From: Roseibium sp. MMSF_3412 | Lineage (GTDB): Bacteria > Pseudomonadota > Alphaproteobacteria > Rhizobiales > Stappiaceae | Length of the DNA: 64,000 nucleotides | Direction: 5' to 3' | Assembly (NCBI RefSeq): GCF_030733265.1 | Contig: NZ_JASHJI010000016.1 | Coordinates: 62,001 to 126,000 of the forward strand | Shown: positions 1 through 7,608 of the stretch, in pieces | How the letters are laid out: every line of letters begins with the position of its first letter | How positions within the stretch are numbered: the first letter of the stretch is position 1 | Translations under genes and position numbers: made by a program | The notes under the pieces: generated by a model | The model's database searches: none | What the model was told of the DNA's origin: nothing | Seen by the model: the letters and a program-made list of their open reading frames with translations, nothing else

Positions 1-1
1 C

Positions 2-835
2 AACTCCGTCGTTGCCACCCAGACCGCGCTCAAGCTTGCCGACTACGTCGTCACCGAAGCCGGTTTCGGCGCGGATCTCGGCGCCGAGAAGTTCTTCGAC
101 ATCAAGTGCCGCAAGGCCGGTCTGTCCCCGGATGCGGTTGTCATCGTCGCGACCATCAAGGCGCTGAAAATGAATGGCGGCATCGCCAAGGACGACCTTG
201 GCACGGAAAATGTCGATGCGGTCGTCAAGGGCTGCGCCAACCTTGGCCGGCACATAGAGAACGTCAAGCAATTCGGCGTGCCCGCCGTTGTCGCGATCAA
301 CCACTTCACGGCAGATACCGAAGCCGAAGTCCAGGCGGTCAAGGACTACTGCGCGGAGCTCGGCGTCGACGCGATCCTGGCAACCCACTGGGCGAACGGG
401 TCCGCCGGCACGGAAGAACTGGCCAAGCGCGTGTCCGAGCTCGCCGAAAGCGGCGCTGCGCAGTTCGCGCCGCTCTACGAGGACAGCCTGTCTCTGTTCG
501 AGAAGATCGAGACCATTGCCAAGCGGATCTACCGGGCTGATGAAGTGCTCGCCGACAAGTCCGTGCGCGACCAGCTCAAGCGCTGGGAAGCCGACGGCTT
601 CGGCGACCTGCCCGTCTGCATGGCCAAGACGCAGTATTCCTTCTCCACCGACCCGCAGTTGCGCGGTGCACCGACCGGCCACAGCCTCCCGGTCCGCGAA
701 GTGCGCCTGTCGGCGGGCGCCGGTTTCATCGTCGCGATCTGCGGCGAGATCATGACCATGCCCGGCCTGCCGCGCGTGCCGTCGGCAAATCACATCCGTC
801 TGGACGATAACGGCCAGATCGAAGGTCTGTTCTGA
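2..835 (+). CDS. fhs: Formate--tetrahydrofolate ligase, 3' part
   Basis: C-terminal 277 residues of formyltetrahydrofolate synthetase; the 5' end lies outside the window. The enzyme joins formate and THF with ATP to give 10-formyl-THF and can run backwards to make ATP and formate. The reading frame is open from base 2 and contains the family signature around ADYVVTEAGFGADLGAEKFF, followed by the conserved IVATIKALKMNGG and VAINHFTADTEAE blocks, and ends in the usual MPGLPRVPSA segment. It stops just before a strong hairpin terminator. Its position ahead of corrinoid, methyl-THF and methylene-THF genes suggests that it works in the same C1 route, probably as the formate-releasing or formate-capturing end. 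The family call is very secure; the direction of the reaction is inference. Confidence 0.97.
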   Translation, partial: NSVVATQTALKLADYVVTEAGFGADLGAEKFFDIKCRKAGLSPDAVVIVATIKALKMNGGIAKDDLGTENVDAVVKGCANLGRHIENVKQFGVPAVVAINHFTADTEAEVQAVKDYCAELGVDAILATHWANGSAGTEELAKRVSELAESGAAQFAPLYEDSLSLFEKIETIAKRIYRADEVLADKSVRDQLKRWEADGFGDLPVCMAKTQYSFSTDPQLRGAPTGHSLPVREVRLSAGAGFIVAICGEIMTMPGLPRVPSANHIRLDDNGQIEGLF

Positions 836-860
836 TCCGTCCGGACCGGAACAGCTAACT

Positions 861-890
861 CGGGCGGGTCAAGCGACCCGCCCTTTTCTT
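861..890. terminator. Terminator between fhs and the convergent gene
   Basis: GGGCGGGTC and GACCCGCCC form a stem with a short AAGC loop, followed by TTTTCTTT. It lies 25 bp after the fhs stop and just before the stop of the opposite-strand gene at 910, so it may serve both. Part of it recurs at 3570-3593. Confidence 0.85.
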
Positions 891-892
891 TG
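869..892 (+). repeat. 24-nt direct repeat, left copy
   Basis: Matches 3570-3593 with one mismatch; begins TCAAGCGACCCGCCC and ends TTTTCTTTG. It forms the 3' half of the fhs terminator. The two copies bracket the peptidoglycan-binding-repeat gene. Confidence 0.8.
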
Positions 893-909
893 CAATGGGA
901 AGCCGGTCT

Positions 910-3342
910 TCAACAGACGTTCATGATTGCCCGGATCTGCCGCGTGAAACCGAGCGCGGAAAAACTGACAACGACCTTGGATCCGAATTCGGTGTCATAT
1001 ATGACCTCAAAGCCGTTCGCCCGCTTCATTTCACCGATAAGGCTCGAGTAAGTCTCGTCATAGTTTCTTGCTCTCAAACCGTTTTTTCCGACCAGGATGG
1101 TCCGCCCGAAGGCTTGCGTGAACAGATAGGTGCGTCTGCCGACACGCAACTCCGCGATTGAGTCAGGTTTCCAGTTCCTGAGACGGATGGCGAGGTTCAC
1201 GGCATTGCGTTTCCAGCCCGGCATGCGCCGCAACGCGACACCTGCCGGTGTCGCACTTCCTGTAAAACCGTCCTCGTGAATGGAAAAGGTGGATATCTCA
1301 CAAACCGCTTCGGTCCGGCTCTTCCACAGACCCCAGTCCTGCGAGCGCGGATGTTCTTCAGAATCAAAGAACAGCGTCTGCGGGCGCTGCAGGTCGCGCG
1401 CGACACGCAGCGGGATTGTTTTTGCCTTTTCGAAAAGCTCGGGCGTTATGTAACCGTGCTCGGCAAGACCCAACCTGTCCTGAAGGCGCTTTACGATGGT
1501 CGAGGTTGATGCTTTTTCATCCGTGTCATATTCCTGCTGGCCCAAGGCCCGGAAGAACCCAAGCACGGCGGACGGTTTCGCCGTCTTTAAAAATTCGGCC
1601 TGCTGCTCGCTCGGCAGCAGTGGCGCTTCGAGAAAAAGAAGTCTTTCGGCCTGTTCAGAAGTCAGGAAACCCGTCGGCGGAAAGCCGTTCTGCTCCTGGT
1701 AGGCTCGAACCACTTTTATCAGATTGGTCCGATACGAAAAATCCGTACTCATGACGGGCGACTGCGCCAGCCCGAGGTGAAACAGAGAGCGGTAAATTTT
1801 TTTCTTGTCGTCCAGTGAGTATCCCAGCTCATCCCATTCGCTTCGTTCAGGCGACGTTTTTTTCGCAGCGACTTTGGCCTGTTGTTCCTTTCGCTTAATG
1901 TTTCTTTGTTCTTGGGGTGTCGGTGTCCCTGGATCGCGCAAAAGCTCGGCGATTTGTGCAGGCGTCAGGTAGCCTGTCGGGTTGGCCGCAATGTAGGCTT
2001 GATATTTCTGGATGTGCTTTACCAGACGCGGATGCGTTAAATCGGTATTGACCGCCTCGTGCACGAAAAAGCCCCTGTTGTAGAGGGCGCGGTAAATCAA
2101 CCGAAGATCATGCTCGGAATAAGCGGCATACCGCCATGACATCACCGGATTTGACCACTTTTTGGTTGCCTTCGTGCTTTTAGTGGTCGGGGCGCCGATC
2201 TTGTGTGCCAGAAGCAGATCCACCTGAGCCTTTGTGAGATACCCCGTTGTCGGCAATCCGGACGCATGCTGGTAGCTGCGCACCGCACGGATCAGGTTTT
2301 CGCTCAGATTGAAGTCGGCAATCGGGATCGACCCCTCGACATGTCCCAGATCAAGCAAGGCGCGGTACAGGTGTTTCTGTTGCTCATCCGGTACCGAAAG
2401 TGCCACCCATTGCTGCTTCGGTGACGGCAGCAACCAGCCGTAGAGGATGCCGTCCACCTCCCTGCTCGTCAGGTAGCCCGACTGTTCGGTGCCAATGCTG
2501 CCTTGGAACCGCCGTACGGCGGCCTTGTTGTCGCGTCCTGCAAGACTGTCGGACAATCTGTCGCCGGTCAGCATCCCCTGGTCTTGGAGAATGTCAAAGA
2601 CGTCCTTCTTGTCTGACTCGGCGAAACCGGCCGCAATCCATTTGTTCAGCGGAAACAGCATCATGTCCGGATCGCAGGTCCGATGTTCCCAAAGATAGGA
2701 CTTTCCCGCGTCTGCCTGCAAACTCCTGACCTGCTTCCGGGTGAGGTAACCCGTGGCCTCTTCCCCAATCCCCTTTTGAAATTCGGTCACGCCTGCGATG
2801 ACATATTCGTCCGAGAGAAAGTCGGGGAATGCCGTGCGTCTGGTCGTGTGACCGCGCGCAAAAAGCGCTCGATAAACCACGCGCTGATCCTGACAGCTCA
2901 AGTTCTGCGTCTCAAAAGCGAGCCTGGCCTTCTGCACAGGATCCTGAGCTTCAGGATTAGACCGCGTCGCAGCTCCGCGCAGCGCTTCGATCTGGTCCTT
3001 GGTCAAAAACCCTGTCGCCACGGCTCCGATGGTCCGTTGAAACTCAGTCACTGCCAGGATCGTGCTTTTCCGCAGGAGGAAATCCGGAATATCCAGATCT
3101 TCGCTCGCATATCCAAGTGCCTTAAGCGCCCGGTAAACTTCCTGTTTTTCCTCCAGATCCAACCTGAAACCGGAAAAGGTCCGCCGCGCGCGGGCCACCT
3201 CTTCCCTTTGCGCATTGATGGCCTCGGCTTGCCCAGGTTCCGGACTTTGCGTGCCCGCTTGTTCCTGCGATGCGGCCTGGGTCGCGATGGCAGCAAGGCC
3301 GAGAAACGAAACGAAGAACAACGGCAAAGATTTCATCGGCAT
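910..3342 (-). CDS. Exported protein with seven peptidoglycan-binding-like repeats
   Basis: Predicted 810-residue periplasmic protein. An N-terminal signal peptide (MKSLPLFFVSFLGLAAIATQA) is followed by an Ala/Glu-rich segment and then about seven imperfect repeats of 60-90 residues. Each repeat has the pattern YRAL..LG, a central VxxFQ or VRxYQ, and a closing TGYLTxxQxxxL, which is the usual form of PG_binding_1-type helices. The last 150 residues form a different domain with Cys near its start and at the very C-terminus (FSALGF...C). This resembles the IalB-like exported domain, although I am not certain. A cell-wall-binding role in the periplasm is inference. The gene is encoded against its neighbours and lies between two 24-nt direct repeats, which suggests insertion into the C1 cluster. 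No catalytic motif is visible. Confidence 0.75.
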   Translation of the reverse strand: MPMKSLPLFFVSFLGLAAIATQAASQEQAGTQSPEPGQAEAINAQREEVARARRTFSGFRLDLEEKQEVYRALKALGYASEDLDIPDFLLRKSTILAVTEFQRTIGAVATGFLTKDQIEALRGAATRSNPEAQDPVQKARLAFETQNLSCQDQRVVYRALFARGHTTRRTAFPDFLSDEYVIAGVTEFQKGIGEEATGYLTRKQVRSLQADAGKSYLWEHRTCDPDMMLFPLNKWIAAGFAESDKKDVFDILQDQGMLTGDRLSDSLAGRDNKAAVRRFQGSIGTEQSGYLTSREVDGILYGWLLPSPKQQWVALSVPDEQQKHLYRALLDLGHVEGSIPIADFNLSENLIRAVRSYQHASGLPTTGYLTKAQVDLLLAHKIGAPTTKSTKATKKWSNPVMSWRYAAYSEHDLRLIYRALYNRGFFVHEAVNTDLTHPRLVKHIQKYQAYIAANPTGYLTPAQIAELLRDPGTPTPQEQRNIKRKEQQAKVAAKKTSPERSEWDELGYSLDDKKKIYRSLFHLGLAQSPVMSTDFSYRTNLIKVVRAYQEQNGFPPTGFLTSEQAERLLFLEAPLLPSEQQAEFLKTAKPSAVLGFFRALGQQEYDTDEKASTSTIVKRLQDRLGLAEHGYITPELFEKAKTIPLRVARDLQRPQTLFFDSEEHPRSQDWGLWKSRTEAVCEISTFSIHEDGFTGSATPAGVALRRMPGWKRNAVNLAIRLRNWKPDSIAELRVGRRTYLFTQAFGRTILVGKNGLRARNYDETYSSLIGEMKRANGFEVIYDTEFGSKVVVSFSALGFTRQIRAIMNVC

Positions 3343-3722
3343 TCAATATTCCATTTTCACGACAGTGAACTCATACAACTTCTAATTTACGCCGAAAACT
3401 GAATCAACAAAACACGTGCAGGCGTTGCCTGGACAGAAAGCAGACGCGCCGGTTGCCTCTTTGCCTTAAGGATCCCGGAGAGCCCCATGCAGATCCAACA
3501 GGCGAGACATCAAAGGCCCAAACGGATGGCTATCTCAGCTTCACGGACTGGAATGCGAACAGCAGCCGCTCAAGCGGCCCGCCCTTTTCTTTGTGACCGC
3601 CGGTTTACCGGCACTGTCGCGTAAGCGACTTGCCGTGTCGCATTGAAGATATCGGCAAATCAGCCTTCAGGCATAAGGTTTTTCACTAAGTTATAGTCAC
3701 TTGCGCCCTGTTGGAGCTGCCC
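3343..3722. other. Intergenic region ahead of the corrinoid gene
   Basis: 380 bp without a convincing gene. It must contain the promoter of the minus-strand repeat protein (AT-richer part about 3350-3410) and a promoter for the corrinoid operon. It also holds the second 24-nt repeat and a short inverted repeat around 3617-3642 (GTCGCGTAAGCGAC). I see no cobalamin riboswitch consensus. Confidence 0.5.
3570..3593 (+). repeat. 24-nt direct repeat, right copy
   Basis: Second copy of the fhs-terminator segment found at 869-892, differing at one base (GCGG for GCGA). The upstream stem arm of the terminator is missing here, so this copy is only a fragment; it looks like a scar of a duplication or insertion. 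Confidence 0.8.
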
Positions 3723-4427
3723 ATGTCCGATGAAGAAGATATCGATCTCGCGTCTCTTTCCGACGACGAACTTGTCGAACAGATGCATGACGACCTTTAC
3801 GACGGTCTGCAGGAAGAGATCGTGGAAGCCGTGAACATCCTGCTGGAACGCGGATGGGTCCCCTACGATATCCTGACAAAAGCGCTGGTCGAAGGCATGC
3901 GCATCGTCGGGATTGATTTCCGTGACGGCATTCTGTTCGTGCCCGAAGTTCTCCTGTCGGCCAATGCGATGAAGGCCGGGATGGGCATCCTGCGTCCGCT
4001 GCTCGCGGAAACCGGAGCCCCCAAGGTCGGCAAGATGGTCATCGGCACCGTCAAGGGCGACATTCACGACATCGGCAAGAACCTCGTGTCCATGATGATG
4101 GAAGGCGCGGGCTTCGAGGTGATCGACATCGGCATCAACAACCCGGTCGAGAACTACCTTGCAGCACTTGAAGAGCACCAGCCCGAGATCCTCGGCATGT
4201 CCGCTCTCCTGACGACGACCATGCCCTACATGAAGGTCGTGATCGACGAGATGAAGGCCAAGGGCATTCGCGACGACTACATCGTTCTCGTTGGCGGCGC
4301 ACCGCTCAACGAAGAGTTCGGTGAAGCGGTCGGAGCGGATGGCTACTGCCGCGACGCGGCCGTTGCCGTGGAAATGGCGAAAGACCTGATCGCCCGCCGC
4401 CACAACCAGCTCGCCGCCAAAGGCTGA
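3723..4427 (+). CDS. Corrinoid (B12-binding) methyl-carrier protein
   Basis: 234-residue cytoplasmic methyl carrier of the MtbC/MttC/MtgC type. Residues 15-95 form the helical cap. The Rossmann domain follows with GTVKGDIHDIGKN: D113-x-H115-x2-G118 is the base-off/His-on motif in which H115 coordinates cobalt. SALLTTT and VLVGGAPLN supply the remaining cofactor contacts. It should accept a methyl group from a substrate-specific methyltransferase and pass it to THF. ATG at 3723 is preferred over an upstream TTG because GGAG lies 6 bp before it. It is followed closely by DUF1638, then MetF, methyltransferase and activator genes. The family is clear; the substrate is not, since no MttB-like gene is in the window. 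Confidence 0.95.
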   Translation: MSDEEDIDLASLSDDELVEQMHDDLYDGLQEEIVEAVNILLERGWVPYDILTKALVEGMRIVGIDFRDGILFVPEVLLSANAMKAGMGILRPLLAETGAPKVGKMVIGTVKGDIHDIGKNLVSMMMEGAGFEVIDIGINNPVENYLAALEEHQPEILGMSALLTTTMPYMKVVIDEMKAKGIRDDYIVLVGGAPLNEEFGEAVGADGYCRDAAVAVEMAKDLIARRHNQLAAKG

Positions 4428-4452
4428 GACGGTGTTTGAAGGGGCTGCCGGC

Positions 4453-5100
4453 ATGCAGGTAGGCGAGCCGCTTTTCCCGATCAAGGATGACGAGGACGCG
4501 AACGACAAGATCGGTCGCGTCCTTATTATTGCCTGCGGCGCCCTCGCGCGTGAGATCATCGCCGTCCGCGACCTGAACGGCCTCGATCACATCGATCTCA
4601 CTTGCCTGCCGGCACAGCTTCACAACACGCCCGACAAGATCCCGGACGAAGTCCGGCGCACGATCCTGCTGCATCGGGACGCCTATTCGGAAATCCTGAT
4701 CGGTTATGGCGATTGCGGGACCGGCGGCCTGCTCGACAAGGTGCTGGAGGAAACGGGCGCAAAGCGGATCGAAGGCGCCCATTGTTACGCCTTCTTTTCC
4801 GGCCTGGACGAATTCGACAAGCTGGCGGAAGAGGAACTGGGGACTTTCTATCTCACGGACTTTCTCGCGCGCCATTTCCAGACAATGGTCATCGAGCCGC
4901 TCGGCCTGGACTGGCACCCGCACCTGCGAGACATGTATTTCGCCCATTACAAGCGCCTGGTCTATCTCGCGCAGACCGACAATCCGGACCTCGAGGAGGC
5001 TGCCCGAGATGCTGCTGAACGGCTGGAGCTGAACTTCGAGATCCGGCGGACCGGCTACGGTCTTCTCGCCGGCTTTCTGGGCGCGGAGGCCGAGCGTTGA
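4453..5100 (+). CDS. DUF1638 family protein
   Basis: About 215 residues, cytoplasmic. It matches the DUF1638 pattern: an N-terminal beta strand with VLIIACGALAREI, then CLPAQLHNTPDKIP, GYGDCGTGGLLD and EGAHCYAFFSG. Several conserved Cys and His residues (CGA, CLPAxLHN, GDCG, HCY) could bind a metal or cofactor; this is inference. The start is either GTG at 4432 or ATG at 4453; the latter has GAAGGGG 8 bp upstream. It lies 25 bp after the corrinoid gene in the same operon. The position suggests a helper role for the corrinoid protein or its methyltransferase, but I know of no established function. Confidence 0.85.
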   Translation: MQVGEPLFPIKDDEDANDKIGRVLIIACGALAREIIAVRDLNGLDHIDLTCLPAQLHNTPDKIPDEVRRTILLHRDAYSEILIGYGDCGTGGLLDKVLEETGAKRIEGAHCYAFFSGLDEFDKLAEEELGTFYLTDFLARHFQTMVIEPLGLDWHPHLRDMYFAHYKRLVYLAQTDNPDLEEAARDAAERLELNFEIRRTGYGLLAGFLGAEAER

Positions 5101-5202
5101 CCCGCGATCCGCACAGGTCGGATTTCCACGCTCATATGCCGCTATCAGGCGACCTGAATCGCATAGCATCCGGCAAACATGCTCTCGGAGGAAGATGAGC
5201 AG

Positions 5203-5505
5203 ATGGCGCAGAAAATTATCGTTTTTTGGCGGGATATCCCGGCACAGATCCTGGTGAAGAAAGGCCGCAAGTCCGCACGCCGCGAACTGCCAGCCGTTTT
5301 CATGGAAGCGATCGACGCCTGCGCCATGCGGATCGGAGCAAAGGACAGCGAGGCCTACATGGCCGAGTGGCGCCGCACCGACCCTGTCGAAGTCTCTGAC
5401 GATCTTGAAACAGAAGCGGAAACGGCCCTGAGCGAGCTGCTCGCCGCTTATCCCAAAGACAGACTGAAAACCCTGCTCGCAAGTGGAGGCACGGAACATG
5501 ACTGA
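5203..5505 (+). CDS. Small 'virulence factor' family protein
   Basis: 100-residue protein starting MAQKIIVFWRDIPAQILVKK. This resembles a short Pfam family named only 'virulence factor'; the name carries no mechanistic meaning here. Contents are a basic N-terminal strand region, RRELPAVFMEAIDACAMR and YMAEWRRTDP, with no signal peptide or membrane segment. ATG 5203 is chosen because GGAGGA lies about 9 bp before it; an in-frame ATG at 5179 has no such site. Its last codons overlap the start of the methylene-THF reductase gene (ATGACTGA), so the two are probably translationally coupled. It is presumably an accessory factor of the C1 pathway. Function unknown. Confidence 0.8.
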   Translation: MAQKIIVFWRDIPAQILVKKGRKSARRELPAVFMEAIDACAMRIGAKDSEAYMAEWRRTDPVEVSDDLETEAETALSELLAAYPKDRLKTLLASGGTEHD

Positions 5506-6388
5506 ACAGCGCTTATTGGCCACCGGGCGCTTTGCCGCCTCCACCGAAATGTCGCCGAAGCAGGTGGTTGAGAAGACCGAACTGCTGGCGAATATTCCGG
5601 CCGGCACACAGGTTTATGTCACCGATCTCGGCAATGCGTCGGAGGACACGATCGTTGACGCCGTGCGCACGCTCACGGACAACAAGCTGATCGCGGTTCC
5701 GCACATGGCGGCACGCCGCTACCCTTCGCGCGACGCCTTCGAGCGCCGGATCACACGCCTTGTCAACGAAGGTGGCGCAACCGAAGTGCTGGCGATTGCG
5801 GGTGAAGCCGAAACCGCCGGCCCCCTCACCTCTTCGGTCGCGCTTCTCGAAACCGGCCTGTTCGACAAGCTTGGTATCCGCAAGATCGCCGTTGCCGGCC
5901 ACCCTGAAGGTGCTCCCGACATTGCGCCGGACGTGATCCATTCCTTCCTCATGCGCAAGCACGAACTGGCCGCAGAGAGCGATGCCGAATTCCGTATCGT
6001 GACCCAGTTCGGCTTCGATCCGCACCGCGTCAGCCTGTGGCTGGACGAGTTGCGTGAGTGGGGCAACGTCTTTCCGGTTCACATCGGTGTTGCAGGTCCG
6101 GCCAAGATGACGACGCTCCTGAAATACGCCGCCTTTGCCGGCGTGGAAAATTCGCTGAAGTTCCTCAAGAAGCGCGGTGGCGCCGTGGTCTCGATGCTTG
6201 CCGGATACGACCCGGACACCATGGTCGAACCTTTGGAAGCGCGCGTCACGAGCCAGCCCGACACGCAGCTTGCCCAAATCCATGTTTATCCCTTTGGCGG
6301 CATCCAGAAGACCGCCGACTGGCTGCATGGCCGCGGGAGCTGGTCCTTTCAATCCTCATCATCCATGACTGCCAACGAGAGCGCCTAA
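5498..6388 (+). CDS. metF: Short methylenetetrahydrofolate reductase
   Basis: 296-residue flavin-dependent reductase of the MetF superfamily, interconverting 5,10-methylene-THF and 5-methyl-THF. It departs from the usual biosynthetic MetF opening (FEFFPPK): here the N-terminus reads STEMSPKQ, with VYVTDLGN and VPHMAARRYPS matching the conserved TIM-barrel strands. VLAIAGE, IAVAGHPEG and HIGVAGPA are the later barrel strands. The divergent sequence and the operon suggest a dedicated catabolic copy working in the oxidative direction rather than the methionine-synthesis enzyme; that is inference. A strong GGAGG precedes the ATG, which overlaps the previous gene's stop. The stop is immediately followed by the next gene's ATG with no gap. 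Confidence 0.88.
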   Translation: MTEQRLLATGRFAASTEMSPKQVVEKTELLANIPAGTQVYVTDLGNASEDTIVDAVRTLTDNKLIAVPHMAARRYPSRDAFERRITRLVNEGGATEVLAIAGEAETAGPLTSSVALLETGLFDKLGIRKIAVAGHPEGAPDIAPDVIHSFLMRKHELAAESDAEFRIVTQFGFDPHRVSLWLDELREWGNVFPVHIGVAGPAKMTTLLKYAAFAGVENSLKFLKKRGGAVVSMLAGYDPDTMVEPLEARVTSQPDTQLAQIHVYPFGGIQKTADWLHGRGSWSFQSSSSMTANESA

Positions 6389-7345
6389 ATGACACGCACA
6401 GTCGTCGCATCCGCCACCAAGGAAATCGTGATCGGTTTCGATCAACCGTTCTGTGTCATCGGCGAACGGATCAATCCGACCGGACGCAAGAAACTTGCGG
6501 CAGAAATGGTCGCAGGCAATTTTGAAACCGTGAAGTCGGATGCCCTGGCACAGGTGGCCGCTGGCGCAACGATGCTCGACGTCAACGCCGGTGTGACGGC
6601 GGTCAACCCGAACGAGACCGAGCCACCGCTTCTGGTCAAAACTCTTGAAATTGTTCAAGAACTTACGGACATTCCCTTATCAATCGATTCATCGGTAACC
6701 GAAGCCATCAAAGCCGGGCTCGAAGTGACCAAGGGCCGGCCACTGGTGAACTCCGTCACCGGCGAGGAAGAAAAGCTCGAAGCGATCCTGCCGCTGATCA
6801 AGAAGTACGACGTGCCGGTCGTTGCCATCTCCAATGACGAGACCGGCATTTCGGAAGATCCGGACGTCCGTTTTGCCGTTGCCAAGAAGATCGTCGAGCG
6901 CGCGGCCGACTTCGGCATCCCGTCGCACGATATCGTTGTCGATCCGCTGGTCATGCCGATCGGGGCCATGGGCACGGCCGGGCTGCAGGTGTTCAAGCTC
7001 GTTCGCCGCCTGCGCGACGAGCTGAAGGTCAACACGACCTGCGGTCTGTCCAACGTCTCGTTCGGTCTGCCGCATCGCCACGGCATCAATGCCGGCTTCA
7101 TTCCCATGGTCATCGGCGCCGGCATGACCTCGGCCATCATGAACCCGTGCCGTCCGCAGGAAATGGAAGCGGTGCGCGCGGCGAACGTGCTGAACGGAAC
7201 CGACCCGAACTGCCAGGAATGGATCATGACCTATCGCGACCACCAGCCGGCGGCGGCCGGTGCAGCGTCCGCGCCCGCGGAAGCTGCCGGCGGATCAGGC
7301 GGACGGCGAAGGGGTGGCCGCGCTGCACGGAGGTCTGCGGGATAA
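6389..7345 (+). CDS. Methyl-THF:corrinoid methyltransferase with Arg-rich tail
   Basis: 318-residue pterin-binding TIM-barrel methyltransferase (AcsE/MtgA-like). It moves a methyl group between THF and the cobalt of the corrinoid protein. Visible hallmarks are VIGERINPTGRKKL at the start, ATMLDVNAG, PLSIDSS, NSVTGEEEK, VVDPLVMPIG and GLSNVSFGLP, all pterin-binding motifs. The barrel ends near residue 275. The last 45 residues are Ala/Gly/Arg-rich (AAPA-type linker, then GGRRRGGRAARR), which is not part of the usual domain. A similar basic tail is found on the activator encoded next. Zero-base spacing from metF indicates tight coupling. Enzyme class secure; tail function unknown. Confidence 0.93.
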   Translation: MTRTVVASATKEIVIGFDQPFCVIGERINPTGRKKLAAEMVAGNFETVKSDALAQVAAGATMLDVNAGVTAVNPNETEPPLLVKTLEIVQELTDIPLSIDSSVTEAIKAGLEVTKGRPLVNSVTGEEEKLEAILPLIKKYDVPVVAISNDETGISEDPDVRFAVAKKIVERAADFGIPSHDIVVDPLVMPIGAMGTAGLQVFKLVRRLRDELKVNTTCGLSNVSFGLPHRHGINAGFIPMVIGAGMTSAIMNPCRPQEMEAVRAANVLNGTDPNCQEWIMTYRDHQPAAAGAASAPAEAAGGSGGRRRGGRAARRSAG

Positions 7346-7608
7346 GGTTTTGCTTGCTGCCGCCGTTTCGAACCGAGTGGTTGCAGACGAAAATCCCGAT
7401 AGAATACTCTCCACTCAATCCCCTCCCCACAAGCGGGAGGGTTTTGTGCGTCGAGAGGTCGGATTGAATGTCGCCAAGGCAGACCTCGCTATTGGACGCC
7501 GGCTGTGATCGGAGAAAAAGGAAGGGCACTCTTCCCGAATTGGGAAGGGTTCTGGTTGGGTGTAACACCCTGCTATGCAAACGGGGCTGATGGAAGCGAA
7601 GCGAAAGC
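7346..7608. repeat. Intergenic hairpins, REP-like
   Basis: 263-bp gap inside the C1 operon. It has two G+C hairpins: CCCTCCCC-ACAAG-CGGGAGGG at 7421-7441 followed by TTTT, and CTTCCC-GAATT-GGGAAG at 7531-7547. Short CCCTCCCC/GGGAGGG palindromes of this type are commonly dispersed between genes in Hyphomicrobiales. The first may attenuate or terminate transcription before the activator gene. Confidence 0.5.

Noticed and set aside
2683..3402. 239-codon plus-strand frame
   Set aside because: Antisense to the repeat region of the exported PG-binding protein; no signals of its own.
3343..3722. Possible cobalamin riboswitch before the corrinoid gene
   Set aside because: The B12-box consensus is not present; only short inverted repeats are seen.
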